From: UBA5972 sp964588725 | GTDB taxonomy: Bacteria > Pseudomonadota > Alphaproteobacteria > Rhodobacterales > Rhodobacteraceae | DNA: 25,013 nucleotides | Assembly: GCA_964588725.1 (NCBI GenBank) | Contig: CAZPQL010000045.1 | Span: 1 to 25,013 of the forward strand | Direction of reading: 5' to 3' | Shown here: positions 6,528-15,469 of the stretch, one piece after another | How the letters are laid out: the number at the start of each line of letters is the position of its first letter | Numbering within the stretch: the first letter of the stretch is position 1 | Notes under the pieces: generated by a model | Seen by the model: the letters and a program-made list of their open reading frames with translations, nothing else | The model's database searches: none | Told to the model about the DNA's origin: nothing | Translations under genes and position numbers: made by a program

Positions 6528-8945
6528 ATGACAACAACACCCAGTAATCCGAACGACTATGGCGCGGATTCAATTAAAGTTCTCAAAGGCTTAGAGGCTG
6601 TTCGCAAGCGTCCCGGCATGTATATCGGCGACACTGACGACGGGTCGGGCCTGCACCATATGGTGTACGAGGTCGTGGACAACGGGATCGACGAGGCCTT
6701 GGCGGGTCATTGCGACACCGTGACGGTGATTATCCACGCCGACAGCTCGGTTTCAGTCGCTGATAACGGGCGCGGAATCCCGGTGGATATACACGAAGAA
6801 GAAGGCGTTTCCGCCGCCGAAGTTATCATGACCCAGCTGCACGCCGGCGGTAAATTCGACAGCAATTCCTACAAGGTCTCCGGTGGTTTGCACGGAGTTG
6901 GTGTGTCTGTCGTGAACGCCCTGTCCGAGTGGCTGGAACTGCGCATTTGGCGAAACGGCAAAGAACACGTTGCACGGTTTGAGCACGGCGAGACGGTCAA
7001 GCATCTGGAAGTGGTTGGTGATGCGAACGGGCGCAAAGGCACCGAGGTGCGTTTTTTGGCAACTTTGGATACGTTTTCGAATCTGGAGTACAGCTTTACC
7101 ACGTTGGAGCACCGTCTGCGCGAGCTTGCGTTCCTGAATTCCGGCGTACGAATTTGCATCGAAGACAAAAGGCCGGTCGAGCCCTTAAAGACCGAAATGG
7201 TTTATGACGGCGGCGTCCGCGAATTTGTCCGCCATCTGGATCGGTCAAAAACCGCGATGCTGGACGCGCCGATATTTTTCAAAGGCACCAAAGACGAAAT
7301 CGAAGTCGAAGTCGCCATGTGGTGGAACGACAGCTACCACGAAAACGTATTGCCATTTACCAATAACATTCCGCAGCGCGACGGCGGCACCCATCTGGCG
7401 GGCTTTCGCGGCGCACTGACACGAACGATCAACGCCTATGCCGCCTCGTCCGGCATCGCCAAGCGCGAGAAAATCAATTTCACGGGCGACGACGCCCGCG
7501 AAGGGTTGACCTGCGTATTGTCGATCAAAGTCCCTGATCCGAAATTTTCGAGCCAGACCAAAGATAAGCTGGTTAGTTCAGAGGTGCGCCCGGCGGTTGA
7601 AAGTCTGGTGAACGAAAAGCTGTCGGAATGGTTCGAGGAAAATCCGACGCAAGCCAAGCTGATCGTCTCTAAGATCGTCGAGGCGGCGCAGGCACGCGAG
7701 GCGGCGCGCAAGGCCCGCGAGCTGACGCGGCGCAAGACCGCGATGGATATCGCATCGCTGCCCGGAAAGCTGGCGGATTGTCAGGAAAAGGATCCGGCGT
7801 TGTCCGAAGTTTTCCTCGTCGAAGGCGACAGCGCCGGTGGCTCTGCCAAACAGGGCCGTTCGCGCCACAATCAGGCGGTGCTGCCACTGCGTGGCAAAAT
7901 CCTGAATGTCGAACGGGCGCGGTTTGACCGGATGTTGTCAAGTCAGGAAATCGGCACGCTGATCACGGCCCTTGGAACGGGCATCGGGCGGGATGAATTT
8001 GATATCAGCAAACTGCGTTATCACAAGGTGGTCATCATGACCGACGCCGACGTGGACGGCGCGCATATTCGCACATTGCTTTTGACTTTTTTCTTTCGTC
8101 AGATGCCGCAACTGATCGAAGGCGGATACCTTTATATCGCGCAGCCGCCACTGTTCAAGGTCAGCCGCGGTAAGTCCGAAGTTTACCTGAAAGATCAGGC
8201 TGCACTGGAAGATCACCTGATCGAACAGGGGCTTGAATCGGCGGTTCTGCAACTCGGCGATGGCACGCAAATCATGGGTGCCGACCTTAACCGCGTGGTC
8301 AGCGAGGCGCGGCAGGTGCGGCTGATCCTTAATGCCTTTCCGACGCATTATTCCCGCCACGTGCTGGAGCAGGCGGCGATCGCCGGAGGTCTGATGACAG
8401 GTCGAATCGACGACAATCCGCAAGCCGTTGCCGATGCGGTGGCGGCGCGGCTAGATCTGGTGGCGCGCGAATACGAAAAGGGCTGGCAGGGCCGCCCGAC
8501 ACAGGACGCCGGTCTGCGGTTCTCGCGCAATATTCGCGGCGTGGACGAGGTGCGCACCCTTAGCGGCAACTGCATCCGCTCGGGCGAGGCGCGCAAGCTG
8601 GCCGGATTCACACAAGCCCTGCAGGAAATTTATGACGCCCCGGCGGTGCTACGCCGCAAAGACAAAGAAACGCTGATCAACGCACCGTCCGATTTGCTGA
8701 ATGTTGTGCTGATCGAAGGCGAAAAAGGCCTGTCGTTGCAGCGCTATAAGGGCCTTGGCGAAATGAATCCAGATCAGTTGTGGGAAACCACGCTGGACCC
8801 CGAGGCCAGAACATTGCTGCAAGTCAAAGTTGGCGATGTGGCAGACGCGGACGATATTTTCACCAAGCTGATGGGCGACGTGGTGGAGCCGCGCCGCGAA
8901 TTTATACAGGCCAATGCATTGAGCGTCGAAAATCTGGATTTTTGA
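6528..8945 (+). CDS. gyrB: DNA gyrase subunit B
   Basis: GyrB (805 residues) is the ATPase subunit of gyrase, which introduces negative supercoils with GyrA. The GHKL ATPase domain has YEVVDNGIDEA (catalytic Glu48, Mg-binding Asn52), DNGRGIP and GGLHGVGVSVVNALS. The TOPRIM domain has EGDSAGGSAKQGR (Glu432) and MTDADVDGAH (Asp506, Asp508, Asp510). The C-terminus has QRYKGLGEMNPDQLWETT. The open frame extends upstream to 6459, but the ATG at 6528 gives the family N-terminus and has AGTGGG 8 bp before it. An ATG at 6521 is followed at once by TGA and is not the start. The gene ends 57 bp before the convergent dioxygenase gene, with repeat copy B between. Confidence 0.99.
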   Translation: MTTTPSNPNDYGADSIKVLKGLEAVRKRPGMYIGDTDDGSGLHHMVYEVVDNGIDEALAGHCDTVTVIIHADSSVSVADNGRGIPVDIHEEEGVSAAEVIMTQLHAGGKFDSNSYKVSGGLHGVGVSVVNALSEWLELRIWRNGKEHVARFEHGETVKHLEVVGDANGRKGTEVRFLATLDTFSNLEYSFTTLEHRLRELAFLNSGVRICIEDKRPVEPLKTEMVYDGGVREFVRHLDRSKTAMLDAPIFFKGTKDEIEVEVAMWWNDSYHENVLPFTNNIPQRDGGTHLAGFRGALTRTINAYAASSGIAKREKINFTGDDAREGLTCVLSIKVPDPKFSSQTKDKLVSSEVRPAVESLVNEKLSEWFEENPTQAKLIVSKIVEAAQAREAARKARELTRRKTAMDIASLPGKLADCQEKDPALSEVFLVEGDSAGGSAKQGRSRHNQAVLPLRGKILNVERARFDRMLSSQEIGTLITALGTGIGRDEFDISKLRYHKVVIMTDADVDGAHIRTLLLTFFFRQMPQLIEGGYLYIAQPPLFKVSRGKSEVYLKDQAALEDHLIEQGLESAVLQLGDGTQIMGADLNRVVSEARQVRLILNAFPTHYSRHVLEQAAIAGGLMTGRIDDNPQAVADAVAARLDLVAREYEKGWQGRPTQDAGLRFSRNIRGVDEVRTLSGNCIRSGEARKLAGFTQALQEIYDAPAVLRRKDKETLINAPSDLLNVVLIEGEKGLSLQRYKGLGEMNPDQLWETTLDPEARTLLQVKVGDVADADDIFTKLMGDVVEPRREFIQANALSVENLDF

Positions 8946-8962
8946 TCGTTGCATTCTGCGCA

Positions 8963-8998
8963 GCGCCTGAGGCACGCGTATTTTTGTAAAAATGAAAC
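8963..8998 (+). repeat. Post-gene motif, copy B (after gyrB)
   Basis: GCC-TGA-GGC (8965-8973) is followed by the core GTATTTTTGTAAAAATGAAA (8978-8997), 18/20 identical to copy A. It begins 17 bp past the gyrB stop, on the gyrB strand. In this copy ATTTTT-GT-AAAAAT can fold into a perfect 6-bp A/T stem. It fills most of the gap between the convergent gyrB and dioxygenase genes, which otherwise shows no terminator. Confidence 0.7.
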
Positions 8999-9002
8999 GG
9001 TG

Positions 9003-9788
9003 TCAGCGCGAATAAATTGTGGGAAACCAGTCTTCGCGCAGTTTTTGCCCCTCAGTCATGTCGTGGCCGGGGAATGGCGGTGAAGTACGTCCCGGGCGCT
9101 GCGTATAATAAGCATCGTCGCCGACCCAGCGCAGTGACAGGGCGCGCCGTCGGTTGAATGTGGTATTGCCGCGCGCGCCGTGGGCGGTGCGAAAATCGAA
9201 CAGAACCACATCACCCGGTTGCATCGGCCACTCGATCACCGATGTGTCATTCGGATCGGCGTCCGGGTCGGGCACCGGTGTCCAGTCGATTTTCTTGTCA
9301 TAAAAATCGCTGTCGTCGGCCCAGCTGACCGGGCGCACCATACGCGCCCATTTGTGCGACCCTTTGATAAACCGCAAGCTGGCATCGTGTACCGGATCGA
9401 CCGGAATCCAGAAACTGACGGTTTGGCGGCCTTTGATGAAATAATAGGGACTGTCCTGATGCCACGGCGTCGATTTGGGTGTTCCGGGTTCCTTGACTAG
9501 GACGTGATCGTGGTAAAATTGGGCAGTGCGGGAAACCATAGCCTTTGCCGCAATTTCAGCGACCGGGCTTTCGCGCACAACATTTTCAAATTCGGGAATT
9601 CTGTGCCAGTTGCAATAGTCGTCAAAAAACCGCCCCTGTGAAACCGCGTTTTCCGATGCATAGGGACCGGGCGCGCGCATATTGCGCTCGATGCCCTTGG
9701 CAATGACGTTCACCCAGTCGCTAAGAACGCCGCGCAAAATAACGACGCCGTCCAACTGATAGGCATTGACCTGTTCTTGCGTGATCAT
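9003..9788 (-). CDS. PhyH-family Fe(II)/2-oxoglutarate dioxygenase
   Basis: This 261-residue protein belongs to the phytanoyl-CoA dioxygenase family of non-haem iron oxygenases, which couple 2-oxoglutarate decarboxylation to hydroxylation. The iron-binding triad is visible: His110 and Asp112 in PWHQDSPYY, and His203 in FDFRTAHGARGN. Arg214, 11 residues after His203, is placed like the 2-oxoglutarate-binding arginine of human PhyH. There is no signal peptide, so it is cytoplasmic. AGGAGG 6 bp before the ATG is a strong ribosome-binding site. The gene starts 12 bp after the DMT permease stop, so the two are probably one transcript, and the permease may move the substrate or product (inference). 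The true substrate cannot be told; members include hydroxylases of lipids, osmolytes and small acids. Confidence 0.92.
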   Translation of the reverse strand: MITQEQVNAYQLDGVVILRGVLSDWVNVIAKGIERNMRAPGPYASENAVSQGRFFDDYCNWHRIPEFENVVRESPVAEIAAKAMVSRTAQFYHDHVLVKEPGTPKSTPWHQDSPYYFIKGRQTVSFWIPVDPVHDASLRFIKGSHKWARMVRPVSWADDSDFYDKKIDWTPVPDPDADPNDTSVIEWPMQPGDVVLFDFRTAHGARGNTTFNRRRALSLRWVGDDAYYTQRPGRTSPPFPGHDMTEGQKLREDWFPTIYSR

Positions 9789-9800
9789 CGTTGCCTCCTG

Positions 9801-10760
9801 TCAATCGGGCCGTGGTGGATAGTCACCCACCAATTGATGTCTGGAGAGGGCCTCGCGCCAAAACATGTACAATCCCGCACTGACGATCAACGTGATTCCC
9901 AGAATCGCGGTACCGTCAGGCCAATCGGCGAATACAACGATTCCCCAAAACACAGACAAGGGCAGCGCAACATACTCAAACGAGGCGGCCAGCCCGGCCT
10001 CGCAGCGGCTGTAGGCCAGAGAAATGAGAAATGCACCGCCTGTGCTCGACAATCCGATGGCCAGAAAAAGTATGAGGTCACCTGCTTTGGGCGGCACCCA
10101 GCGGCGAAACAGAAATTCAAGCGAAGGGTCACCCGAACCTGATAAACGACCGTCGCCAACGGTCAGGCCTATCAAGAGACTGACCAAAATAAATATCAAC
10201 TGAATATAAAAAGTCATCGTCACGGGGTGTTCCGTGGGGCCGAGTTTTCGGGTCAGAATATGCAGAGTCGAATACCCAAGCGCCGCAATCAGCGGGAGCA
10301 ACGCCACAAGTTTGAAGCTTTCGCTACCCGGGCGCATGATGATCACCACACCGATTAGTCCGACACAAATCGCAACCCATCGCCTCAAACCGACACTCTC
10401 GTGCAAAAATACCACCGACATGATGGTGATCAACGGCGGCGCGACGAAAAAAATGGCCACCGCATCGGCAAGCGGCATAGCGGCGATGGCCAGAAAAAAC
10501 GCGACGTTTGCGGTGACGACACAAAGCCCGCGCAATAGATGGGTTTTCAATCTGCGCGTCTTAACCAGCGCCAGCCCACCGTAAAAGGGCGCCACGACTA
10601 CGAAAAGCACAATCATGCCAATCGAGGCCCGGATCACCACGATCTGATGCAAAGCGTAGCTTTCGCTTAGAAACTTGATCGACATATCCATGAACGAAAA
10701 TAGAAACGCCGCGCCAAGCGCCGATAGAATACCGGTCAGATTGTTGTTGAGCGGGGGCAT
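9801..10760 (-). CDS. EamA/DMT-superfamily permease
   Basis: The 319-residue membrane protein has the two EamA repeats typical of the drug/metabolite transporter superfamily, with about ten hydrophobic segments. The first repeat runs from LTGILSALGAAFLFSFMDMSIKFL to about residue 145 and includes MPLADAVAIFFVAPPLITIMSVVFLHESVGLRRW, the usual end of an EamA half. The second half includes SRCEAGLAASFEYVALPLSVFWG. The ATG at 10760 has only a weak ribosome-binding site (AGGA, about 12 bp upstream). It is the first gene of a pair with the PhyH dioxygenase. Relatives export or import many small metabolites, so no substrate can be named. It starts 71 bp after the YaiI-like gene on the same strand, and I see no terminator between them. 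Confidence 0.9.
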   Translation of the reverse strand: MPPLNNNLTGILSALGAAFLFSFMDMSIKFLSESYALHQIVVIRASIGMIVLFVVVAPFYGGLALVKTRRLKTHLLRGLCVVTANVAFFLAIAAMPLADAVAIFFVAPPLITIMSVVFLHESVGLRRWVAICVGLIGVVIIMRPGSESFKLVALLPLIAALGYSTLHILTRKLGPTEHPVTMTFYIQLIFILVSLLIGLTVGDGRLSGSGDPSLEFLFRRWVPPKAGDLILFLAIGLSSTGGAFLISLAYSRCEAGLAASFEYVALPLSVFWGIVVFADWPDGTAILGITLIVSAGLYMFWREALSRHQLVGDYPPRPD

Positions 10761-10831
10761 GCGCGGATATCGTCCTGAACCGGAGTCGTTCGATCAAGTC
10801 TCATTGAAAAGGCCGGATCGCGCAATAGCTG

Positions 10832-11284
10832 TTAGTCAAGCAGCGCCCGTCTGACTTCGCGTTCCAGCGCATTCAAAAACTGCGAACGATCCGCTTTGGA
10901 AAATGGCTTGCCTTTGGCGACGTGGAAAGGATTGGCCGCGCGTACGTCAGCCATCAAGTCACGCGTGGCCAGCTGGTTGCCGATGTTGGCATCGGTGAAA
11001 ACGTCGCCGTTGTGGCGCAGGCATCGGGCACCGTTTTTCAAACATTTCGCCGCAAGGGGAATGTCGCCGGTGATCACGATATCGCCCGTTTGTGCACGGT
11101 CGGCGATCCACATATCGGCAACGTCTGGGCCATCGGGCACGATGACGGTCTCGACTAAAGGATGCACATTGGGGCGCAGTCCACCGTTGGAAACAATCAG
11201 GGTTTTGATTTTGTGCCGAAGCGCAACGCGGGTCGTCTCGTCCTTGACCGGACAGGCGTCGGCGTCGATAAAAATTGTAGTCAT
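10832..11284 (-). CDS. YaiI/YqxD family protein (UPF0178, DUF188)
   Basis: This 150-residue protein matches the YaiI/YqxD family. The N-terminal FIDADACPVKDE block, VSNGG, the VPDGPDVADMWIADRAQTGDIVITGDIPLA segment and the C-terminal KPFSKADRSQFLNALE are all family landmarks. The acidic residues (Asp7, Asp9 and those in the DIVITGD stretch) give it the look of a PIN-like nuclease fold. No reaction is established that I know of, so the nuclease idea is inference. Its start overlaps the GNAT stop by 4 bp (ATGA), so it is translationally coupled as the last gene of the AEC-GNAT-YaiI unit. Confidence 0.92.
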   Translation of the reverse strand: MTTIFIDADACPVKDETTRVALRHKIKTLIVSNGGLRPNVHPLVETVIVPDGPDVADMWIADRAQTGDIVITGDIPLAAKCLKNGARCLRHNGDVFTDANIGNQLATRDLMADVRAANPFHVAKGKPFSKADRSQFLNALEREVRRALLD

Positions 11285-11784
11285 GACAGATCGCCAAGAT
11301 TTTTGAACATGATGAGCGCGTCCACAAATCCGGCCGTTGGATGTTCAAATGCAGCAGGGAGACGACCGACCGTTTCAAACCCGTCGCGGGTCCAAATGTC
11401 GATGGCACGGGCGTTTGTAGTGACGACAAAATTAAATTGCATGGCGTAGTAGCCTTTGGCCCGCGCAATTTGCTGCGACTCTTTCAACATAAGGCGTGCC
11501 AGCCCCAATCCCTGTGCGCCCGCCGAGGTGGCGAAACCGCAATTGCACACGAAACGTGCGCCTCCCGCGCCATTGGGACACAGAAAATACGTGGCCAATA
11601 TTTTGTGATCCAGCTCGGCAACAAAGCACGAATGGTCGCCACCGGCCCAGTATTCCAAGGCGCGCGCGCGGCTGATGTCCGGATCGACACCATAAGTTTC
11701 ACCGGCCCTGAAAATAGGCTTTAGAATATCCCAGACTGCCGTCAAGTCTTCGGTTTTGGCGGGGCGAATGGTGGCGGTCGTCAT
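11281..11784 (-). CDS. GNAT-family N-acetyltransferase
   Basis: The 167-residue product is a single GNAT domain, which transfers acetyl from acetyl-CoA to an amine. It begins TIRPAKTEDLTAVWDILKPIF, has the core beta strand ending ATYFLCPN, and carries the acetyl-CoA-binding motif A around AGAQGLGLARLMLKESQQIA. The C-terminal part, TNARAIDIWTRDGFETVGRLP, is the usual GNAT ending. I recall close relatives annotated only as GNAT acetyltransferases, so no substrate is proposed. Both ends overlap neighbours by 4 bp (ATGA): the upstream AEC permease and the downstream YaiI-like gene. This strongly suggests one transcript and coupled translation. Confidence 0.92.
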   Translation of the reverse strand: MTTATIRPAKTEDLTAVWDILKPIFRAGETYGVDPDISRARALEYWAGGDHSCFVAELDHKILATYFLCPNGAGGARFVCNCGFATSAGAQGLGLARLMLKESQQIARAKGYYAMQFNFVVTTNARAIDIWTRDGFETVGRLPAAFEHPTAGFVDALIMFKNLGDLS

Positions 11785-12707
11785 GGCAAAACCATGGCGA
11801 TGACCAGCGTCAAAGACAAGACGCTGATCAGTGTGGAAACCAAAATAGTCGACGACGCCCGCGTTGGGGCAATGCCGTAATGTTGCGCCAGCATAAACAC
11901 GTTGCCCGCAGTAGGCATGGCGGCAGCGGCAATCATCACACCCGCGGTAAACCGATCCACGTCAAAAACCAGCAGGGTCGTCACGGCAACGGCCATGGGG
12001 TGCAACGCCAGTTTTGCGAGTGACAGCCACAGCGCGATCCCAAGCCTTTCAGTCGACTTAGAGGCCAGCGATGCGCCAATCGCAAACAAAGCGCCGGGCG
12101 TTGCCGCTGCACCCATCAGAACCAGAAAATCATCGACAGGCGTGGCAAGCGGCGCACCGGTCATGGCCCACGTCAGCCCGGTAAGAATTGACATGACCAT
12201 CGGGTTTTTCACCAGACCGACCGTGATCGGTTTCAGAACCCCAATCGAAAGACGTCCGTCGCGACGCGCGGATATGAGAATAACGATCAGGCTGCCGAAG
12301 ATGATCAGATCGGTCGCCAGAACCATCATCAGGGGACCGACGGCCTGAACGCCGGTCAGCCCGACCAAAAGGGGAATTCCGAGAAACCCGACGTTGCCGA
12401 TGGCGGCGCTCTGGGCTTCGATCGATGCAACCTCCAGCCCAGTTCCGCGCCCCCGGGCTATGCTCAGAACCAGCAAATAGACGGCCAAAGTGGCGCTCAG
12501 GTAGGCCAGAACCGCCGCAGGATCAAAAACGCTGGCCAGCGGTAAGGTCGCGGCAAAACGGAAAATCATCGCCGACAAGGCAAAGTAGAACACGAACCTG
12601 GTCAAATAGGCGGTGGCGGCCTCGTTGAAAAACCGCAGCCGTGCAGCCGCGTATCCGCAGGCCAGCACCGCAAAAAACGGTAGCGTGTTCAGGAATATGG
12701 CCGTCAT
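11781..12707 (-). CDS. AEC-family (auxin efflux carrier type) permease
   Basis: This 308-residue membrane protein belongs to the AEC transporter family. It starts MTAIFLNTLPFFAVLACGYAAARLRFF and shows about ten hydrophobic segments in two halves. The family-typical middle AAIGNVGFLGIPLLVGLTG and the late segment AAAAMPTAGNVFMLAQHYG (Pro and Asn in membrane crossover regions) are both present. Bacterial members carry malate, malonate and other organic acids, but the substrate here is unknown. It starts 22 bp after the frmA stop on the same strand, with only a weak ribosome-binding site, so read-through from frmA is possible. Its stop overlaps the GNAT start by 4 bp. Confidence 0.92.
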   Translation of the reverse strand: MTAIFLNTLPFFAVLACGYAAARLRFFNEAATAYLTRFVFYFALSAMIFRFAATLPLASVFDPAAVLAYLSATLAVYLLVLSIARGRGTGLEVASIEAQSAAIGNVGFLGIPLLVGLTGVQAVGPLMMVLATDLIIFGSLIVILISARRDGRLSIGVLKPITVGLVKNPMVMSILTGLTWAMTGAPLATPVDDFLVLMGAAATPGALFAIGASLASKSTERLGIALWLSLAKLALHPMAVAVTTLLVFDVDRFTAGVMIAAAAMPTAGNVFMLAQHYGIAPTRASSTILVSTLISVLSLTLVIAMVLP

Positions 12708-12729
12708 TTCGGGCAGCCAACATCGGGCA

Positions 12730-13842
12730 CTAAAATTCCACCACCGCGCGGATGCTTTTGCCGGCGTGCATCAGATCGAACCCGTCGTTAATATTGTCCA
12801 GCGACAGTTTGTGGGTGATCATTGGGTCAATTTCGATTTTACCCCGCATATACCAATCGACAATCATCGGCACGTCGGTGCGCCCGCGCGCGCCGCCAAA
12901 GGCTGTGCCGCGCCACACGCGCCCCGTCACCAGTTGGAACGGTCGCGTAGATATTTCGGCACCGGCGGGTGCCACGCCAATGATGACGCTTTCGCCCCAG
13001 CCTTTGTGCGCGGCCTCAAGCGCCGTGCGCATGACGTCCACGTTGCCGGTGGCGTCAAAGGTGTAGTCCGCGCCGCCGCCGGTCAGTTCAACCAGATGAC
13101 CGACAAGATCACCTTTGACATCTGATGGGTTTACGAAATCCGTCATGCCAAATTGTGTCGCCATCTCAAGTTTGCCGGCGTTCAGTTCGACGCCGACGAT
13201 CTGATCGGCGCCGGCCAGACGAAGGCCCTGCACCACGTTCAGGCCGATGCCGCCAAGCCCAAAGACAATTGCGGTAGACCCGATTTCAACCTTGGCGGTG
13301 TTCATCACTGCGCCAAGCCCGGTGGTCACGCCGCAGCCGATGTAGCAAATCTTGTCAAACGGGGCGTCCTTGCGCACTTTGGCCAGCGCGATTTCGGGCA
13401 ACACAGTGTGGTTGGAAAATGTCGAGCACCCCATGTAATGCAGGATCGGCGTGCCATCCATCATCGTAAATCGCGATGTGCCATCGGGCATCAACCCCTG
13501 ACCCTGTGTTGTTCGAATGGCCTGACACAGGTTGGTTTTGGGATTGAGACAGTAATCGCACTCGCGGCATTCGGGGGTATACAGCGGAATGACGTGATCG
13601 CCCACGTTAAGCGACGTCACGCCAGGGCCACATTCAACCACCACACCCGCGCCTTCGTGGCCCAGAATGGCGGGGAACAGCCCCTCGGGATCGGCACCCG
13701 ACAGGGTGAACTCATCGGTGTGGCAAATGCCGGTCGCCTTGATCTCGACCAGAACTTCACCCGCCTTGGGGCCCTCAAGGTTCACGTCCATGATCTCAAG
13801 CGGTTTGCCAGCTTCAAGCGCAACAGCGGCACGTGTCTTCAT
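12730..13842 (-). CDS. frmA: S-(hydroxymethyl)glutathione dehydrogenase / class III alcohol dehydrogenase
   Basis: This zinc-dependent, NAD-linked enzyme (370 residues) oxidises S-hydroxymethylglutathione, the adduct of formaldehyde and glutathione, and also reduces S-nitrosoglutathione. Catalytic zinc ligands are Cys40, His62 and Cys170, with Glu63 beside them. Structural zinc ligands are Cys92, Cys95, Cys98 and Cys106. GLGGIGLNVVQG is the nucleotide-binding loop. Arg110 in IRTTQGQGLMPDGTSRF matches the class III marker arginine (Arg115 in human ADH5), which separates it from ethanol dehydrogenases. AGGAGA lies about 7 bp before ATG. The gene is also called adhC, adhI or flhA in relatives. 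It is divergent from glpD with 121 bp between. No S-formylglutathione hydrolase gene lies next to it here. Confidence 0.96.
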   Translation of the reverse strand: MKTRAAVALEAGKPLEIMDVNLEGPKAGEVLVEIKATGICHTDEFTLSGADPEGLFPAILGHEGAGVVVECGPGVTSLNVGDHVIPLYTPECRECDYCLNPKTNLCQAIRTTQGQGLMPDGTSRFTMMDGTPILHYMGCSTFSNHTVLPEIALAKVRKDAPFDKICYIGCGVTTGLGAVMNTAKVEIGSTAIVFGLGGIGLNVVQGLRLAGADQIVGVELNAGKLEMATQFGMTDFVNPSDVKGDLVGHLVELTGGGADYTFDATGNVDVMRTALEAAHKGWGESVIIGVAPAGAEISTRPFQLVTGRVWRGTAFGGARGRTDVPMIVDWYMRGKIEIDPMITHKLSLDNINDGFDLMHAGKSIRAVVEF

Positions 13843-13963
13843 CTGATTTCTCCTCAGGCGTCAGAATTTTCATGATCGTGCCTGATCGGAAATTTCTTTG
13901 CAACTGCATTGCCGCAACATCAGCGTTGATCATCGCTTGCCTATCGGTCAGGGTCTGAAATTG

Positions 13964-15469
13964 ATGCAGGACTCCATCGGAAAATTTGACGTTTTGATAG
14001 TCGGCGGCGGTGTGAACGGAACCGGTATCGCACGCGACGCCAGCGGTCGCGGGCTGTCTGTAATATTGTGCGAAAAAGATGATCTGGCGAGCGGGACATC
14101 TAGCAAGGCGACAAAATTATTCCACGGCGGGTTGCGGTATCTGGAACATTATGAATTCGGGCTGGTGCGCAAAGCGTTAAAAGAGCGCGAGGTGCTGCTG
14201 CGCAACATGCCGCATATTGCCCGTCCCATGCGGTTTATCCTGCCGCATGTGAAAGGGATGCGCCCAGCCTGGCTTTTACGTATCGGTTTGTTCATTTACG
14301 ATCATCTGGGCGGCCACCGCATGTTGCAGGGCACCAAAGTGCTGGATTTACGCACCGACGAAGCGGGCAGGCCTCTCAAGCCGCATTTTCGGCGCGCATT
14401 CGAATATTCTGACGGTTGGGTTGACGACGCGCGTTTGGTGGTGCTCAACGCGCGTGACGCAGCGGATCGCGGTGCGCGGATCGTGACGCGCACCAGATTG
14501 GTTAATGCCCGCCGGAATGGCGACCACTGGGTCACCACGCTTGAAGATGCGAGCGGGCGCGAAACGCAGCTTCACTGCAGAATTCTGGTGAACGCCGCCG
14601 GACCCTGGGTCAATTCCGTGGCCGAGGATGCTTTGCGCCAGAATGACCACGACCCGATCCGGCTGGTCCGAGGTTCGCATATCGTGGTGCGCAAATTGTT
14701 CGATCACGACCGGGCCTATTTTTTCCAAAATGGCGACGGACGTATTGTTTTCGCCCTGCCGTATGAGACGGATTTTACTCTTATCGGAACCACTGACGTT
14801 GATCATACCGGCGCGACCGACGCCGTCGTTTGTACCGACGCCGAGCAACAATACCTATGTCGCGCGGCGTCCGAATATTTCGAACATCCGGTTTCGGTGA
14901 GTGACGTCGTTTGGAGCTACGCGGGACTACGCCCGCTTGACGGTGATCAGGGCGGCAAGGCGGCAGCGGCTTCGCGCGACTATCATATCCATGTGGGCGA
15001 TCAGAACGGGCGCGCACCGCTTATTTCAATTTACGGCGGCAAGATCACGACATTTCGCATACTGGCGGAACAAGTTGTGGCGGAAATGGCACCCTATGTC
15101 GGTTTGAACGGGCTGCCCTGGACGGATCACAGTCCTTTACCTGGGGGGGACATGGCGTTTGACGGGCTGGTTGATCTGGTCGCAAAACTGCAAAAGCGCT
15201 ATGACTTTCTGGATGAGCGCACGGTCGGACGCATCGCCCGCGCCTACGGGACACGGGCGTTTGACATGCTGGGCTCCGTTGGTACTGCGCAGGACATGGG
15301 ACAGGATTTCGGCGCAGGGCTAAGCGCGCGTGAAGTGCGCTGGCTTGTGGAATGCGAATGGGCGACCACTGCGGAAGATATAGTCTGGCGGCGCAGCAAA
15401 TGCGGTTTGCGCATGAGCAGCGAACAGATTGCCAGACTGGACGTCTGGCTAAAGGAGCATCGCACATGA
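13964..15469 (+). CDS. glpD: Glycerol-3-phosphate dehydrogenase, aerobic FAD type
   Basis: GlpD oxidises glycerol-3-phosphate to dihydroxyacetone phosphate at the inner membrane and passes electrons to quinone. The ADP-binding fold is at the start: FDVLIVGGGVNGTGIARDA (Gly14-Gly21). Next come EKDDLASGTSSKATKLFHGGLRYLEHYEF, which is the FAD-contacting block, and VNAAGPWVN, RLVRGSHIVV and ISIYGGKITTFR, all family hallmarks. The open frame could start at TTG 13898, but ATG 13964 gives 501 residues, the same length as E. coli GlpD, and removes a 22-residue leader with no homology that I can see. The ribosome-binding site is weak (CAGGG, 13949-13953). The stop overlaps the glpK start by 4 bp. Confidence 0.97.
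   Translation: MQDSIGKFDVLIVGGGVNGTGIARDASGRGLSVILCEKDDLASGTSSKATKLFHGGLRYLEHYEFGLVRKALKEREVLLRNMPHIARPMRFILPHVKGMRPAWLLRIGLFIYDHLGGHRMLQGTKVLDLRTDEAGRPLKPHFRRAFEYSDGWVDDARLVVLNARDAADRGARIVTRTRLVNARRNGDHWVTTLEDASGRETQLHCRILVNAAGPWVNSVAEDALRQNDHDPIRLVRGSHIVVRKLFDHDRAYFFQNGDGRIVFALPYETDFTLIGTTDVDHTGATDAVVCTDAEQQYLCRAASEYFEHPVSVSDVVWSYAGLRPLDGDQGGKAAAASRDYHIHVGDQNGRAPLISIYGGKITTFRILAEQVVAEMAPYVGLNGLPWTDHSPLPGGDMAFDGLVDLVAKLQKRYDFLDERTVGRIARAYGTRAFDMLGSVGTAQDMGQDFGAGLSAREVRWLVECEWATTAEDIVWRRSKCGLRMSSEQIARLDVWLKEHRT

Noticed and set aside
13843..13963. Shared operator between divergent frmA and glpD
   Set aside because: TGATC occurs several times (for example 13873 and 13884), but spacing and arms are irregular and no promoter pair is convincing.
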